DNA of 64,000 bases from Clostridia bacterium (GCA_017399305.1 JAFQDK010000029.1:33053-97052); one strand, 5' to 3'; positions 43,337 through 54,244 are shown, numbered from the stretch's first letter. Numbers and translations are program-made. The notes: generated by a model not told the origin, from the sequence alone.

Positions 43337-46300
43337 ATGAGAAGTATCAAGAGAAATCTCGCTCTCGTAATGGCGGTTCTGATGCTTGTTTGTATGTCCT
43401 TTGTTGTTTCTGCAGCAGAAACCGAAGTTGACTATACAGATGCAGCGCAGAAGCTCGGCGTTATCAATGTTATGAAGGGCGACAAAAACGGCAATCTTAT
43501 GCTTGATCAGGGCGTTACCCGTTATCAGGCTGCACTTTTCTTTGTGCAGGCTCTTACCGGTGAGACCACTGTAGAAAAGTGGAACGCTGAAAAGCAGAGT
43601 GCAATATTCAGCGATGTACCTGAATACGGCACAGCTATAGACTATGCACACGGCATCGGCCTTATCCTCGGTCGCGGCAACGGTGTGTATGGTTATAACG
43701 ATCCTATTACATATCAGGATATGCTTGTTCTGGCAGTTCGTGCGCTTGGTTATGAAACAAAGGGTATGTCCTATCCTTACGGCTATGTTCTTGAAGCACA
43801 GAAGCTCGGTCTCACTGAGAATCTTGCAAAGGGCATCGCTAACACAAAGGCGCTCACCCGCGGTGAGACTGCTCAGATCATCTGGGATATGCTCAATACC
43901 CAGGTTGCAGCAAAGGACCCTGTAAGCGACAAGATCCTTTATCCCGATGAGTACAGTGTAGGCGAGACCATTCTCGGCACTACTATTGAGAGAACCACTC
44001 TTCTTGAACAGGCTGGCTTCTCACAGACAGTTATCGAGGATGTAATCGTTGAGTACAATCCTGCTGAGACCTCCAAGGACATCTCTCATGTTGTTCTTGC
44101 AAGCGGTCTTGAGATCGCTTCTAAAGATCTTGGTATCACCCCCAGAACCAATGCTTCTGAATTCCTCGGACTTCCTGTAACACTTTATGTTGACAGCGCT
44201 TCTGTGGATGAGTTTGAGAAGGACTACGACATCGTAGAAGAGGATAGCGAAGCTAAGATTATCTTTGCCGACTTCCTCGGCTTCACCACTGTTAAGAATG
44301 CAGGTGATGAGGGCAACATCAAGTACACCGTAAGCTCCAGAGACATTCCGAGAATCACTCTCGGCACTGAGACCTTCAGCGGTGACAAGTATGTATTCGC
44401 AGTATACACCCTTACCGAAGACGGTTGGGTAGCAGAAGAGGATATTTCTCTTCTCGAAAACTTTGAGTATGACACCAAGGAAGGCTATACAGGTGCAAAC
44501 TCTTACGGTGAAATCAGCTATGCTGTTAATGTACGCAACATCGATGGCACCGTTATCAACGAGCTCTACCTCCTCTACAAGCCTTACACCTTCGGTCAGT
44601 ACTTCACACGTACTATGCGTTACCAGCCCACAGTTTCCGATGAAAGCTTTATCACCATCGGTAACTATGATCCTGAGGCTGTAGTAATCAAAAACGGTGT
44701 TGCTACCAGTGCAAGCTGGGAGAACGTAGATGACAACTATACATATTTCGTAGAAACCGTTCTCGGCTCCGATCTTATATTTGACCAGACTATTACCTCC
44801 GTCAACAAGAGAGACGGCGAAGCTTCCAGAGACACTAAGATCTCCGGCGGCAGCGTTCGTAGCGGCGACTTTATTTTCTATTACTATAATGAGCTTGACA
44901 ATGTAATCATCATTGGCAAGAACTGCGGCGGCCTTAAGAAAGGTACTCTCAAGTCTTTCAGCGCTTCTAACGAAACTGTAAAGATTGACAGCACAACTTA
45001 TGAGTTCGGCTTTGCAGGTCAGTTCGAAAGCGATCTTCCCACATTTGATGATTTCGATTTCTCTAACGACTACATTTCAAACATCAGCAATGACGCAAAT
45101 GTTGAGTATGTTGCAGTAGACGGCAGAGTTATCTATGCTCAGATTCCTCTCAATGCTTCCGGCCACAGAGTTAAGCACAACTATGTTATCACCACAACCA
45201 AGCCTGAGATCATGGCAGAGCTTCTCGGTATGGAAGAGGATGAATATGCACGCAAGCTCACCGCAGACGGTGTTTATGTTTCCGAAAAGGGTAACATGAC
45301 AATCGCAGTTCTCAATACCTCCAACGGTAAGTGGGGACTTGCTGAGGTTGCTCAGTTTGAGTACGGTACTTATCGCTCAAGCACAGGCATGTATCATGAT
45401 TATTATGACCACGAAGAAGGCGTTTGGGCAGACTATGCGTACACTACCACATCCGGTACAGAAGTAAAAGATGGAAAGGCAAAAGGCAAAACTATTGATA
45501 TGGTTCAGGCTCTTGATTACTATGATGTATTCGGTGAAAACTTCAAGGGCTATGCTGATTATGCAATAGCAAGAGATGAGCTTCTTGACGGCGGTATGTT
45601 TGCAGTCCGCAAGAATGCAAGCGGCGTTTACGACCTTTCTGTAATGTTCCATCCCGATGACTACGGTATGATCAACAACGGTAAGGTTATTGACGGTCTC
45701 TACTTCTCCGATTCTGCTCCTAAGACCAATGCGGTCAAGGCTGTAAGAAGTGATACAGAAGCTGCACGTGTTACTATCAATGCTAACACTGTTATCGTTG
45801 TTGTAGGTCGTGACGGCACCGTTGGTGTACGTGTAGGCCTTCAGGGCGAGGACAACAGCATCGTATTTAACGGTCTTACCGAAGATACTCCTGCATACTT
45901 CTACTCTGCATCCTCCAAGCTCATCGTTCTTCAGCTTCCTCTCGCAGTAGGAATTGATATGGATACTGCTGTTACCGATATCGACGGTAATCCCTTTGAT
46001 ATCGAGGCTTGGGCAGACGAACCCGCAGCAGGTGCAGATGAGACATACTATGTTGGTCTTTCCAACGCAGGCGTTGAGTACGAAAGACTTGATGACGGTA
46101 CTTATGAGCTCACTGTTTCCGGTCTCTACAACCTCAGAACTATGAGAGCTGTTGCAGCTATCAAGCTCAAGGTTGATGATATTGACGAAACCGACATTGA
46201 CGATGAAAGCCTTGTTGGCAAGGTTCTCTACATGGATGCTAAGGGCAACCTCAACATCTCTGACGTTGATACAGGTGAGGCACTTGCTAAGGCTGTTAAC

Positions 46301-46831
46301 ATGCGTTATGATTACAGCAGCACAGATGATGAAAGATACTTCGAGATCACTTCGGGTATCGAGTTTGTAGATGATTCTTCCATCAGCGTTACTGTTGGTG
46401 AATACGAGCTCGACAAGAAGGAAGCAATCGGCGAGATCAACGTAACTGTTGCAACTCTCGATGCAACCGGTCTTGACGAAGAGGAGTATGACTTCACAAA
46501 TGTTGCATACGCAGTACCTTACGAAGAGGACAATGACTGGGGCGTAGACTCTGTCCAGTTCTCCAAGAACAAGAACGACCTGTACTATGTATACGACCTC
46601 GGCGATCTCAACACTACCGAGACTATTACTGAGCCTGTTGCAGGTATTTTCGATCAGTATATCATTGATACTGCAGATGAGGAGCTCCTCGTTGCAAATG
46701 TTGATGACGATTACTTCGAGAATGCAGCAAGCGTAGCTGTAAGACTCTATGTTTGCGGTCAGTTTGACGAAGACACCGGCGTACTCAATATGTATGTACT
46801 TAAGGTTGTTGAGTCTGTAGAAAACGAATAA
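43337..46831 (+). CDS. S-layer-type SLH protein, paralogue 1
   Basis: The 1164-residue precursor has a signal peptide (VVSA-AET, cut near residue 26). Residues about 30-205 hold three SLH-type repeats with the degenerate anchor motifs TRYQ, TYQD and TRGE (VTRYQAALFFVQALTG, AIDYAHGIGLILGRGNGVYG, LTRGETAQIIWDML). The remaining 950 residues are an acidic beta-rich body shared with the next three genes; conserved landmarks are KPYTFGQYFTR, GDFIFYYYNELDNV, NETVKIDSTTYEFGF and the C-terminal AGIFDQYIID...FDEDTGVLNMYVLK. I recognise no enzyme domain. The ATG at 43337 has AAAGGAG 6 bp upstream. It is expected to form part of the surface lattice, held to the wall by the SLH repeats. Confidence 0.88.
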   Translation: MRSIKRNLALVMAVLMLVCMSFVVSAAETEVDYTDAAQKLGVINVMKGDKNGNLMLDQGVTRYQAALFFVQALTGETTVEKWNAEKQSAIFSDVPEYGTAIDYAHGIGLILGRGNGVYGYNDPITYQDMLVLAVRALGYETKGMSYPYGYVLEAQKLGLTENLAKGIANTKALTRGETAQIIWDMLNTQVAAKDPVSDKILYPDEYSVGETILGTTIERTTLLEQAGFSQTVIEDVIVEYNPAETSKDISHVVLASGLEIASKDLGITPRTNASEFLGLPVTLYVDSASVDEFEKDYDIVEEDSEAKIIFADFLGFTTVKNAGDEGNIKYTVSSRDIPRITLGTETFSGDKYVFAVYTLTEDGWVAEEDISLLENFEYDTKEGYTGANSYGEISYAVNVRNIDGTVINELYLLYKPYTFGQYFTRTMRYQPTVSDESFITIGNYDPEAVVIKNGVATSASWENVDDNYTYFVETVLGSDLIFDQTITSVNKRDGEASRDTKISGGSVRSGDFIFYYYNELDNVIIIGKNCGGLKKGTLKSFSASNETVKIDSTTYEFGFAGQFESDLPTFDDFDFSNDYISNISNDANVEYVAVDGRVIYAQIPLNASGHRVKHNYVITTTKPEIMAELLGMEEDEYARKLTADGVYVSEKGNMTIAVLNTSNGKWGLAEVAQFEYGTYRSSTGMYHDYYDHEEGVWADYAYTTTSGTEVKDGKAKGKTIDMVQALDYYDVFGENFKGYADYAIARDELLDGGMFAVRKNASGVYDLSVMFHPDDYGMINNGKVIDGLYFSDSAPKTNAVKAVRSDTEAARVTINANTVIVVVGRDGTVGVRVGLQGEDNSIVFNGLTEDTPAYFYSASSKLIVLQLPLAVGIDMDTAVTDIDGNPFDIEAWADEPAAGADETYYVGLSNAGVEYERLDDGTYELTVSGLYNLRTMRAVAAIKLKVDDIDETDIDDESLVGKVLYMDAKGNLNISDVDTGEALAKAVNMRYDYSSTDDERYFEITSGIEFVDDSSISVTVGEYELDKKEAIGEINVTVATLDATGLDEEEYDFTNVAYAVPYEEDNDWGVDSVQFSKNKNDLYYVYDLGDLNTTETITEPVAGIFDQYIIDTADEELLVANVDDDYFENAASVAVRLYVCGQFDEDTGVLNMYVLKVVESVENE

Positions 46832-46844
46832 ACAATCCAAAATC

Positions 46845-46872
46845 AAAAGGAGAGCTTCGGCTCTCCTTTTTT
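46845..46872 (+). terminator. Terminator of SLH paralogue 1
   Basis: AAAAGGAGAGC and GCTCTCCTTTT arms with a TTCGG-type tetraloop and T-run. Confidence 0.9.
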
Positions 46873-46957
46873 ATGTGTCAGATCGAAGCCTGAGCGAGTA
46901 TTAACCGCATTTTTTATCAGCAAGATTTACAAAAAACATTTTTAAACGCTGTATAAA

Positions 46958-47018
46958 ATTACAAATTGTTAAAAAAAGAAAAAAAAGACTTGTAAAACTT
47001 GTCATAATGTAGTAATAT
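46958..47018 (+). promoter_or_regulatory. Promoter and operator of SLH paralogue 2
   Basis: ATTACA (46958-46963) starts 32 bp before the -35 TTGTAA (46990-46995); 17 bp later comes TAATAT (47013-47018). The position 21 bp upstream holds only a degenerate TTAAAA. A further TTTACA lies another 32 bp upstream (46926-46931). Leader hairpin GCTAT-GGG-ATAGC at 47037-47049. Confidence 0.7.
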
Positions 47019-47087
47019 GCTATTAGGAAACTTATCGCTATGGGATAGCTATGCCTATTTCACGGCGGTTGTAAAAGGAGAAACAGT

Positions 47088-50000
47088 ATGAAAAAACACG
47101 GAAAACTCTTATCGCTCATACTTGCCGTAATGCTTGCAGTAATGATGCTTGTATCGGCAAGCGGCCTTGAGATTTTCATCATTGCTTCGTCCGATGATTA
47201 TGAAAATTACAGCACATCGGCGCGCTATCTTGAAACTATCGGGGTTATGCAGGGTTACGAAGACGGCGAGCTTCATCTTGAGGAGCCTATTCTTCGTTAT
47301 CAGGCTGCGCTTTTCTTTGCGCGCCTTCTCACCGGCGTTGTAGATGCCAACTCCTGGGGCACCGGTCCCAGCGCGGTATTTGCAGACGTTGCTGAATACG
47401 GTCCTGCTATTGACGTAGTTGCAGAACTCAATGTTATTCGCGGCTACAGTCCCAAGACCTTCGGTTACAGTGACGGCATCCGTTATCAGGATATGTGTGC
47501 TATGATGGTTCGCGCACTCGGTTATGAAACCGAGGATATGGTTGCGTCCTATCCTATGTCTTATGTACTTAAGATCAAGGACCTCGGTCTTGACCTTAAG
47601 AATGTTAAGCCTGCAGACTATCTCAACCGCGGACAGACCGCACGGATGGTATATGATGCTCTCGTTACAGAAATCGTAGAGACCACTGATGAAAAGGCTC
47701 TCGCTATCGAGAAGATCGTTGCGGCTATCAACGGCACTGATACTGTTGATACCACAAAGGATACATATCTTGAGAGAAACTTTGACGTTTCTGCCACCAT
47801 GTATTTTGAGATCGTGGCTACCGAGAACTATGCTGCAAATAACCATGATTTCGCAGAAGAAGGATATATCACCGCTGTAGAGCTTGTTGAAAATGAATAC
47901 GGCATATTGACAACCGGCGATGATTGGAAGATCGCTGTTGACGATACCGTGACCGGTGATGTTACCGAAGCTGAGCTTATCGGCAAGTGCCTTGTTATTA
48001 TCTTTGATGACAAGGAACCCAGCGTTGAGAAGCTTGAGGATGAAGAGTGCACAATCGTTCACGCTGATGTTGTTATCGGTGCAAAGTACGAAAACCTTGG
48101 CGAGCTCAGCTATGTTAAGTTCGACGAGGATTATAGAAACCTCACCCTTGGTGCAAAGACTGTAAAGGTAGAGGATCTTGAAAAATATGCTTTGATCTGG
48201 CAGTACGGTACCGAAGACAATGATGTTATCGAACATTTGAATGTCGATGAGCTTATAGCAGCAATGGAGGAAGACACCTACTTTGCTCTTGAGACCTATG
48301 ACTACAACAAGGACGGCAATATTGATACTGTTGTCTACAAGCCTTACACCTTTGGTCAGTATGCGCAGCGTACATACAGCGGCAAGACCTATACCATGGT
48401 TGGTCAGTACCGCGATTCTGCTGTATACGATGTTACAACCGGCGCAGATAAGACCGACGACAACAAGACTTACTTTGTTGAGTACTTCCTCGGCAAGGGA
48501 ACAACCGCAGCAGCAGTTGCTTCCAAGTCTTATACAAACTATCGCCCCGGCGATACATCTCTCAAGATCAGCCAGTCTACCGGCGCACTTTCCGAGACCG
48601 TAACAGTAACCGGCAAGGAAATCAAGACCGGCGACTTTATGATTTACTACTACAATCCCCTTGTTAACAAGCTTGAAGTTGTTGAGAACCTCGGTTCTTA
48701 TCAGATCGGTGCACTTTCCGGTTTCAAGTCCGCTGCTCAGACATACACTATCGACGGTAGCGTTATGAGCGTTGGTCTCCCCGGCGCAATTTCCGGCAAC
48801 GTTGGTCTTCTTACCGGTGACGGTGCTTTCGCAAAGACTGTTACCATGGCAAGAATCATGGTTGCAAACTATGAAAAGGGCGAAAACAATGCTAAGTACC
48901 TTGAGTACGACGGCAAGGTTGTATATCTTGAGCCTTACGGCGGCAGCGAGATCGTAGTCGGCAGCGACTATGCAATCGTTGACATTGATGAAACTCTTGA
49001 TGTTGCTCTTGATGCTGATGAGGATGCAATTGACATTCCTCTTGATGAGACCACAGCAACTGTTCAGCGTCTCGACCCCGCAACAGGCAAGTTCTCCGAA
49101 ATCAAGGTAGAATATGTTGTTTATGTTGACGGCACAGGCGCAGAGGCAACATACAGCTTTAAGAATGCTGCTGAAAAGCAGGCTATGGGCATCATGGCTG
49201 ACATGGAAGTTTATAACTTCTTCAAGGCAAACGGTGTTATCTATGCTATCGAAGACGAAGATGAAAACGGCAGCTATGAGCTTTATGCTTACGGCACCGA
49301 CGGATTCAACGTACTCGGCGCAAAGACCCTTGCAGTTGCAGAGGGTGAGCCTCAGGTATACTTCAACTACAACAAGTCAATTGAATATGTAGATCCCGCA
49401 AACATGGTTGGCGTTTCCGCAAACCGTGTAAGCACAAATGCTAATACTGTTTCTATCGTAATTGGTCAGGACGGTTATGCAATGGTTAAGGGTGCACTTG
49501 GTACCAACTCCACTGCAGCTCCTAATGAGCTTTATCTCTCAGATGCGGCTATCGTTCTTGAGTCCACCGATGATCAGATCACTATTTTCGACCCTGTAGG
49601 ATATGTTGTTGCAGGCGTTGCAAATAACGTATACAAGGATGTTGCAACCAGCATCTGGAACACCGGCGATGGCAGAGACACTAATGACGGCATTAAGTAC
49701 TACATGGTACTCAGTAACACCGTTTACGGCGGCTCCACCATTGTTGAAGATTCTGACGGAAACCCCGTTAAGAATGATGATGGCGATCTTCTTTACTCAC
49801 ACGAGTACAAGAACCTCTACAATCTTGAAACAGGTTCCGGCGAGATCGTTACTCTCGTTACCACCGAGCTTGACGCTCCTGCAACCGAGGTTATTAACTC
49901 TATAAGCGGTGTAATCCGTTACGACGAGGAAAATAACTCTGCAGTTATCACCACATTCGGCGAAGTATTCGTTGATAACGGCGAATACAGCCACGGCGGC

Positions 50001-50684
50001 TTTGCATGGCTCGCAGCTAAGGACAGAATCAGCTTTGCTACTCAGCCTAAGGATAAGAATGGCAATGGCGTTATTTCCAAGGACGAGGAAGGCAAGAGCG
50101 TTTACTACAACGAAGACAGCGACAAGGTATACCAGGCCCTCTCTTCACTCAATGTTACGTTCATCGACCTTGATGAAGGCGCAGCTGTTGATACTGACGA
50201 GTATTCATTCACTGACGCATATGTATTCTACAAGGATGACGAAAGCAACCGTAAGTACTATGCATCTGTTGAGCTTGAGGACCGTACCGAGGGCATAGAT
50301 TTCCCTGAGGGAACATACCCCGTTAAGCGTCATATTATTGATGCTAAGGATATTTCCGGCAATATCGGCAACGGTAAGATCACTGCTCTCACCGCTGGTA
50401 AGGCAGGTCTTATCGCATCTCAGGGCTTCTATCGTTGGAACGGCTGGTGTGACTACCTCATCCCTGCAGTTGATGAGGATGGCGAGACTATCTGGGCATA
50501 CGAAGGCTCTCTCCGTGTAAGAGTAACATACTATGCATACATCAACTATGATGAAGACGCAGATAGCGTTGACGCAGTAGTAGTTCGTGTAGGTAAGGTA
50601 ATCGGCGTTGTTGGTACAGACGAAACAGTACCCGAGATCAAGGATACTCCTACCGATCCCTCTTACAACTTCACAGAGGAATAA
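47088..50684 (+). CDS. S-layer-type SLH protein, paralogue 2
   Basis: The 1198-residue precursor has a signal peptide (MKKHGKLLSLILAVMLAVMM). Three SLH-type repeats span about 35-205 (LRYQAALFFARLLTG, AIDVVAELNVIRGYSPKTFGY, YLNRGQTARMVYDALVTE). The body has the family landmarks KPYTFGQYAQRTYSG, GDFMIYYYNPLVNKLEVVENLG and VTVTGKEIKTGDF. Its C-terminus differs from the other three: instead of the FDQYIID block it ends in VRVTYYAYINYDED...VVVRVGKVIG and a short Thr/Pro-rich tail. It is the most divergent of the four. Ribosome binding site AAAGGAG, own promoter and terminator. Confidence 0.87.
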   Translation: MKKHGKLLSLILAVMLAVMMLVSASGLEIFIIASSDDYENYSTSARYLETIGVMQGYEDGELHLEEPILRYQAALFFARLLTGVVDANSWGTGPSAVFADVAEYGPAIDVVAELNVIRGYSPKTFGYSDGIRYQDMCAMMVRALGYETEDMVASYPMSYVLKIKDLGLDLKNVKPADYLNRGQTARMVYDALVTEIVETTDEKALAIEKIVAAINGTDTVDTTKDTYLERNFDVSATMYFEIVATENYAANNHDFAEEGYITAVELVENEYGILTTGDDWKIAVDDTVTGDVTEAELIGKCLVIIFDDKEPSVEKLEDEECTIVHADVVIGAKYENLGELSYVKFDEDYRNLTLGAKTVKVEDLEKYALIWQYGTEDNDVIEHLNVDELIAAMEEDTYFALETYDYNKDGNIDTVVYKPYTFGQYAQRTYSGKTYTMVGQYRDSAVYDVTTGADKTDDNKTYFVEYFLGKGTTAAAVASKSYTNYRPGDTSLKISQSTGALSETVTVTGKEIKTGDFMIYYYNPLVNKLEVVENLGSYQIGALSGFKSAAQTYTIDGSVMSVGLPGAISGNVGLLTGDGAFAKTVTMARIMVANYEKGENNAKYLEYDGKVVYLEPYGGSEIVVGSDYAIVDIDETLDVALDADEDAIDIPLDETTATVQRLDPATGKFSEIKVEYVVYVDGTGAEATYSFKNAAEKQAMGIMADMEVYNFFKANGVIYAIEDEDENGSYELYAYGTDGFNVLGAKTLAVAEGEPQVYFNYNKSIEYVDPANMVGVSANRVSTNANTVSIVIGQDGYAMVKGALGTNSTAAPNELYLSDAAIVLESTDDQITIFDPVGYVVAGVANNVYKDVATSIWNTGDGRDTNDGIKYYMVLSNTVYGGSTIVEDSDGNPVKNDDGDLLYSHEYKNLYNLETGSGEIVTLVTTELDAPATEVINSISGVIRYDEENNSAVITTFGEVFVDNGEYSHGGFAWLAAKDRISFATQPKDKNGNGVISKDEEGKSVYYNEDSDKVYQALSSLNVTFIDLDEGAAVDTDEYSFTDAYVFYKDDESNRKYYASVELEDRTEGIDFPEGTYPVKRHIIDAKDISGNIGNGKITALTAGKAGLIASQGFYRWNGWCDYLIPAVDEDGETIWAYEGSLRVRVTYYAYINYDEDADSVDAVVVRVGKVIGVVGTDETVPEIKDTPTDPSYNFTEE

Positions 50685-50693
50685 TCAAAGTAA

Positions 50694-50721
50694 AAAAGGA
50701 ACGGCAATGCCGTTCCTTTTT
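50694..50721 (+). terminator. Terminator of SLH paralogue 2
   Basis: AAAAAGGAACGGC and GCCGTTCCTTTTT arms around AAT, then TGTTTTTCC. Confidence 0.9.
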
Positions 50722-50786
50722 GTTTTTCCATTGCTTCCAGCCAATGGTTCAAAAATTACAAAAAACGAAATTAAATGCGTTTTATT

Positions 50787-50847
50787 ATTACAGCTCCTTT
50801 ACAGAATGGTGTCAGCTATTGAACTTGAAGCCGGCATGCGGTAGTAT
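50787..50847 (+). promoter_or_regulatory. Promoter and paired operator of SLH paralogue 3
   Basis: ATTACA (50787-50792) and TTTACA (50798-50803) start 32 and 21 bp before the -35 TTGAAC (50819-50824), then 17 bp and TAGTAT (50842-50847). Leader hairpin GCTGC-GGT-GCAGC at 50857-50869. Confidence 0.78.
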
Positions 50848-50899
50848 GTAGACACGGCTGCGGTGCAGCGGCCGAAAAAATAATAAAGGAGAACGCACA

Positions 50900-53800
50900 A
50901 TGAGAAATTTTAAAAGATTTCTTTCCCTCATGCTGGCAGTGCTGATGGTATTCAGCATGACAGTATTGACCACCGGTGCAAAAGAGGACGCGGCAGACTA
51001 TACAGATGCTGCACACCACCTCGCGGCAATCGGGATCTTAAAGGGCGACGAAAACGGCAATCTCATGCTTGACAAGCATGTTACCCGTTATCAGGCTGCG
51101 CTGTTCTTCGTTCAGGCAATCACCGGCAAGACCGACCCCGAAGTATGGAACGCAGACAAGAGCGCAATTTTCAGTGACGTACCCGAATACGGTACCGCTA
51201 TTGACTATCTCGCAGGCCTCGGACTTATCGTAGGTCGCGGTGGTGGCATATACGGCTATCACGACAACATCACATATCAGGATATGCTTACCCTGGCGGT
51301 ACGTACCCTCGGCTATGAGCGTGACGATACAAAGTATCCTTACGGCCATATACTTGAGGCGCAAAAGCTTGGGCTTACAGATAACATTGATAATGTGAAC
51401 TACAAGGCATACCTCACTCGCGGCGAAACCGCACAGCTTATCTGGGATATGCTCGGCACAGAAATTGCAATGACCGACCCGCTCACCGGCGATATTATTT
51501 ATCCCGGCAAAGAGGATGAGTCCGCGTACGGACTTATCGTGGGCCCCGGCAAGATACAGCGTGAAACTTATCTTGAAAAGTCAGGCTTTGCAGATGGCAA
51601 ACTTGTTGTTACAGTAACCGAGTTTACCGAGGCTGAAAAGGAAGATGAGATCGACACCGTTACCGTAGAATACGGCGGCGCATCACACATTCTTGCGGCA
51701 TCCGACCTCGGCATAACCGCGACTACCCCCAAGGTTGATTATCTCGGACTCCCGCAGACACTTTATGTTGATTGCAAGGCAGAGGAATTCTTTGATAAGT
51801 ATGATACCGATGCAGACGAGAGCGACGCAAGCGTTGTATTTGTAAATACAGAGGCACTTACTTTTGTCGAAAACCTTGGCGACGGCGGTACGATCCGCGT
51901 AAACAAGCCCAAGAGCGGTACAGCATCTGTGACACTTGGCGGCGTCAAGTTTGCGGCAGACAAGTACAATACCGTGCTTTATAAGTTCGGCGAAAACGGC
52001 TGGCAGAGTGCATCTGCGGCAGAGTTTGAGGCAAACTTCCTCTATGACTCAAAGGACGGCTACATCGGCAATAACTCAAACGGCGCAGTGCGCTACATCG
52101 TGCGCGAGACCGAGGAGAACGGCGAAACTGTAAAAACTCTCCATATATATTATATGCCGTACGAGTTTGGTCAGTATTTCGTAAGAACTCTTAAGGACGC
52201 GACCACCTCAAAGAATGCAGATTTCGTAACTGTTGGTAAATATGAAGCAACTAAGGTTGAGAACAAGGACGGCGACAAGTCGAACTTTGTCGAATACCTG
52301 CTCGGCACAACTTCAAAGGTGACCTCCTCCACCGCATCTGTATCAAAGCGTAACGGCGAAAAGGCAAAGAGCGTTGTGCTTGCAGGCGAGGATGTTCAGT
52401 CCGGCGACTTTGTATTCTATTATTACAATGCAGTGGACAACATCTTTACCGTAGCTGAAAATCACGGCGGATTCGGCACAGGTGCGCTCACCGCAACCTC
52501 TGCCGCAAACGAAACTGTCAAGATTGGCGGCACACAGTATGGCTTTGGCTTCAAGGGTGCATACGCTACCGACTATTCGACATATGCGAAAAACGCAACC
52601 GCAATCAAGAGCATTATCGAAAAGTATGAAAACGGCAAGGATAACGCGAGATTTGTCACAGTTGACGGTAACATCGTGTTTATCGAAAGCTACGAGGGCG
52701 AGAGCAGCACAGCAGACTATGGCTTTGCGCTTGTAACTCTCGACAGCGAGATAATTTCCGACCTTCTTGGCATCAAGCAGGAGAAGCTTGAGTACACAGC
52801 GGACTTTGTCCTTGATGAAAACGGCAATGTCACCGTGGCGGTGCTCAATACAGAAACAGGCAAGTGGGAGATAGCATCTCTCGATAAGTTCCACATGGAT
52901 TACAATGCATCCGAGGACGAGTATGATATCGTAGGCGACCTTGGCGAATATGCAAAGTATGTAGACCTTGTGGGCGAAACATACTCAAAGTATGCAGACT
53001 ATCAGAAGCTTTCGGCGGCACTCCTCGGCGCAAATGTGTTTGCGGTAGTTGAGGAAAAGGGCGGCGCGATAAGCCTTGGTACAACTGCCGGTGCAGTTCA
53101 GTCTGCGGATATCGCAGAGGGTATTATCTTCTCCGACAACACCTCCAAGACCAACAAGATAAAGAGCGATCCCGATGAAAGCGTGCTTCCTACACGTGTG
53201 ACACTCAATGATGAGTCTATCATAGTTGTAATTGACGGCGACGGTAACGTCGGCGTACGTCAGGGCGCGCAGAAATCCAAGTTCACCGTTACAGGTAACG
53301 CAACATTCTACGCTGCAACAAGCGACCTTATCGTTGCATACATTGCAGAGCCTGAGTTCCTCGGCGGATTTGAAAATGCAGCAGACTGGGGCGAGAGCCG
53401 CGCGGCTGCAACAAATGAAACATATTATGTTGCGCTTTCAACATCTACAGTAGAGGTTGAAGCAAGCGGCGAGGATGTAGAAGAGAAGTACACTGTAACA
53501 GTTACAGACCTTCTTGACCTCAGAACACTTACCGTTGTAGAAACAAGCAGATTCAACACAGATGAGCTTATTTCGCTCGACCTTACAAAACCGCTCTACG
53601 CTGACGAAAACGGTGTTATCACCGAGAGCGACCTCAGCATTGCAGAGGCGTTCAAGGCGGCACGCGCACTTGAGGGCGAGGAAAACGACATCACATATGT
53701 TGATATCGCACCCGAAAACCTCACCTTTACCGACGGTGATACCGTAATCGTAAGCGGCGGTGCACTCACACTCCCCAATGCACTTGCAGGTATCAATGCG

Positions 53801-54163
53801 CACGTTGTGACTATTGATGCAACAGGCATTGATCGCGACGACTACGACTTTGACCGTGCGGCGGTGAATGTTGAGTACGATGCAGAGAACGGCTTTGGCG
53901 GCAACGAGCTTGAGATATCCCCTGACTTCTTCGGATATGAGTATCCGCTTTACGGCGACCTTGTTGAGAACATAGGTGAGCCTACCGAGGGCGTGTTTGA
54001 TCAGTTTATCATAAATAGTGTCGGCAGTGAGATACTTGTACCTCTTGCAGATGCAGATGATTACACAGATGCAAAGAGCATCACCTCCGAGCTTAAGATA
54101 CTTGCATCCTATGATGAAGACACCGGAATCCTCACAATGTACGTTGCAAGAATCCTCAAATAA
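50900..54163 (+). CDS. S-layer-type SLH protein, paralogue 3
   Basis: The 1087-residue precursor has a signal peptide (TTGA-KED). Three SLH-type repeats lie at about 30-205 (VTRYQAALFFVQAITG, AIDYLAGLGLIVGRGGGIYGY, YLTRGETAQLIWDMLG). The body carries the shared blocks MPYEFGQYFVRT, NFVEYLLGTTSKVTS, GDFVFYYYNAVDNIFTVAEN and NETVKIGGTQYGFGFKG. The C-terminal block EGVFDQFIIN...YDEDTGILTMYVARILK is complete and is the best guide to the lost end of paralogue 4. Codon use is less biased than in paralogue 4 (more GCG, CGC). RBS AAAGGAG. Confidence 0.88.
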   Translation: MRNFKRFLSLMLAVLMVFSMTVLTTGAKEDAADYTDAAHHLAAIGILKGDENGNLMLDKHVTRYQAALFFVQAITGKTDPEVWNADKSAIFSDVPEYGTAIDYLAGLGLIVGRGGGIYGYHDNITYQDMLTLAVRTLGYERDDTKYPYGHILEAQKLGLTDNIDNVNYKAYLTRGETAQLIWDMLGTEIAMTDPLTGDIIYPGKEDESAYGLIVGPGKIQRETYLEKSGFADGKLVVTVTEFTEAEKEDEIDTVTVEYGGASHILAASDLGITATTPKVDYLGLPQTLYVDCKAEEFFDKYDTDADESDASVVFVNTEALTFVENLGDGGTIRVNKPKSGTASVTLGGVKFAADKYNTVLYKFGENGWQSASAAEFEANFLYDSKDGYIGNNSNGAVRYIVRETEENGETVKTLHIYYMPYEFGQYFVRTLKDATTSKNADFVTVGKYEATKVENKDGDKSNFVEYLLGTTSKVTSSTASVSKRNGEKAKSVVLAGEDVQSGDFVFYYYNAVDNIFTVAENHGGFGTGALTATSAANETVKIGGTQYGFGFKGAYATDYSTYAKNATAIKSIIEKYENGKDNARFVTVDGNIVFIESYEGESSTADYGFALVTLDSEIISDLLGIKQEKLEYTADFVLDENGNVTVAVLNTETGKWEIASLDKFHMDYNASEDEYDIVGDLGEYAKYVDLVGETYSKYADYQKLSAALLGANVFAVVEEKGGAISLGTTAGAVQSADIAEGIIFSDNTSKTNKIKSDPDESVLPTRVTLNDESIIVVIDGDGNVGVRQGAQKSKFTVTGNATFYAATSDLIVAYIAEPEFLGGFENAADWGESRAAATNETYYVALSTSTVEVEASGEDVEEKYTVTVTDLLDLRTLTVVETSRFNTDELISLDLTKPLYADENGVITESDLSIAEAFKAARALEGEENDITYVDIAPENLTFTDGDTVIVSGGALTLPNALAGINAHVVTIDATGIDRDDYDFDRAAVNVEYDAENGFGGNELEISPDFFGYEYPLYGDLVENIGEPTEGVFDQFIINSVGSEILVPLADADDYTDAKSITSELKILASYDEDTGILTMYVARILK

Positions 54164-54165
54164 AC

Positions 54166-54195
54166 AAAAAGGAAGGCGAAAGCCTTCCTTTTTGT
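54166..54195 (+). terminator. Terminator of SLH paralogue 3
   Basis: CAAAAAGGAAGGC and GCCTTCCTTTTTG arms around a GAAA tetraloop. Confidence 0.9.
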
Positions 54196-54244
54196 TTATT
54201 GTCATTTTAAATGGCATAGGTAAAGTTCCTTGATTTATGGCCAT

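Noticed and set aside
45377-46846. 489-codon minus-strand frame opposite SLH paralogue 1
   Set aside because: A shadow of the strongly biased plus-strand gene; similar shadows occur at 47109-48236, 53438-54244 and 59816-60697 for the same reason.
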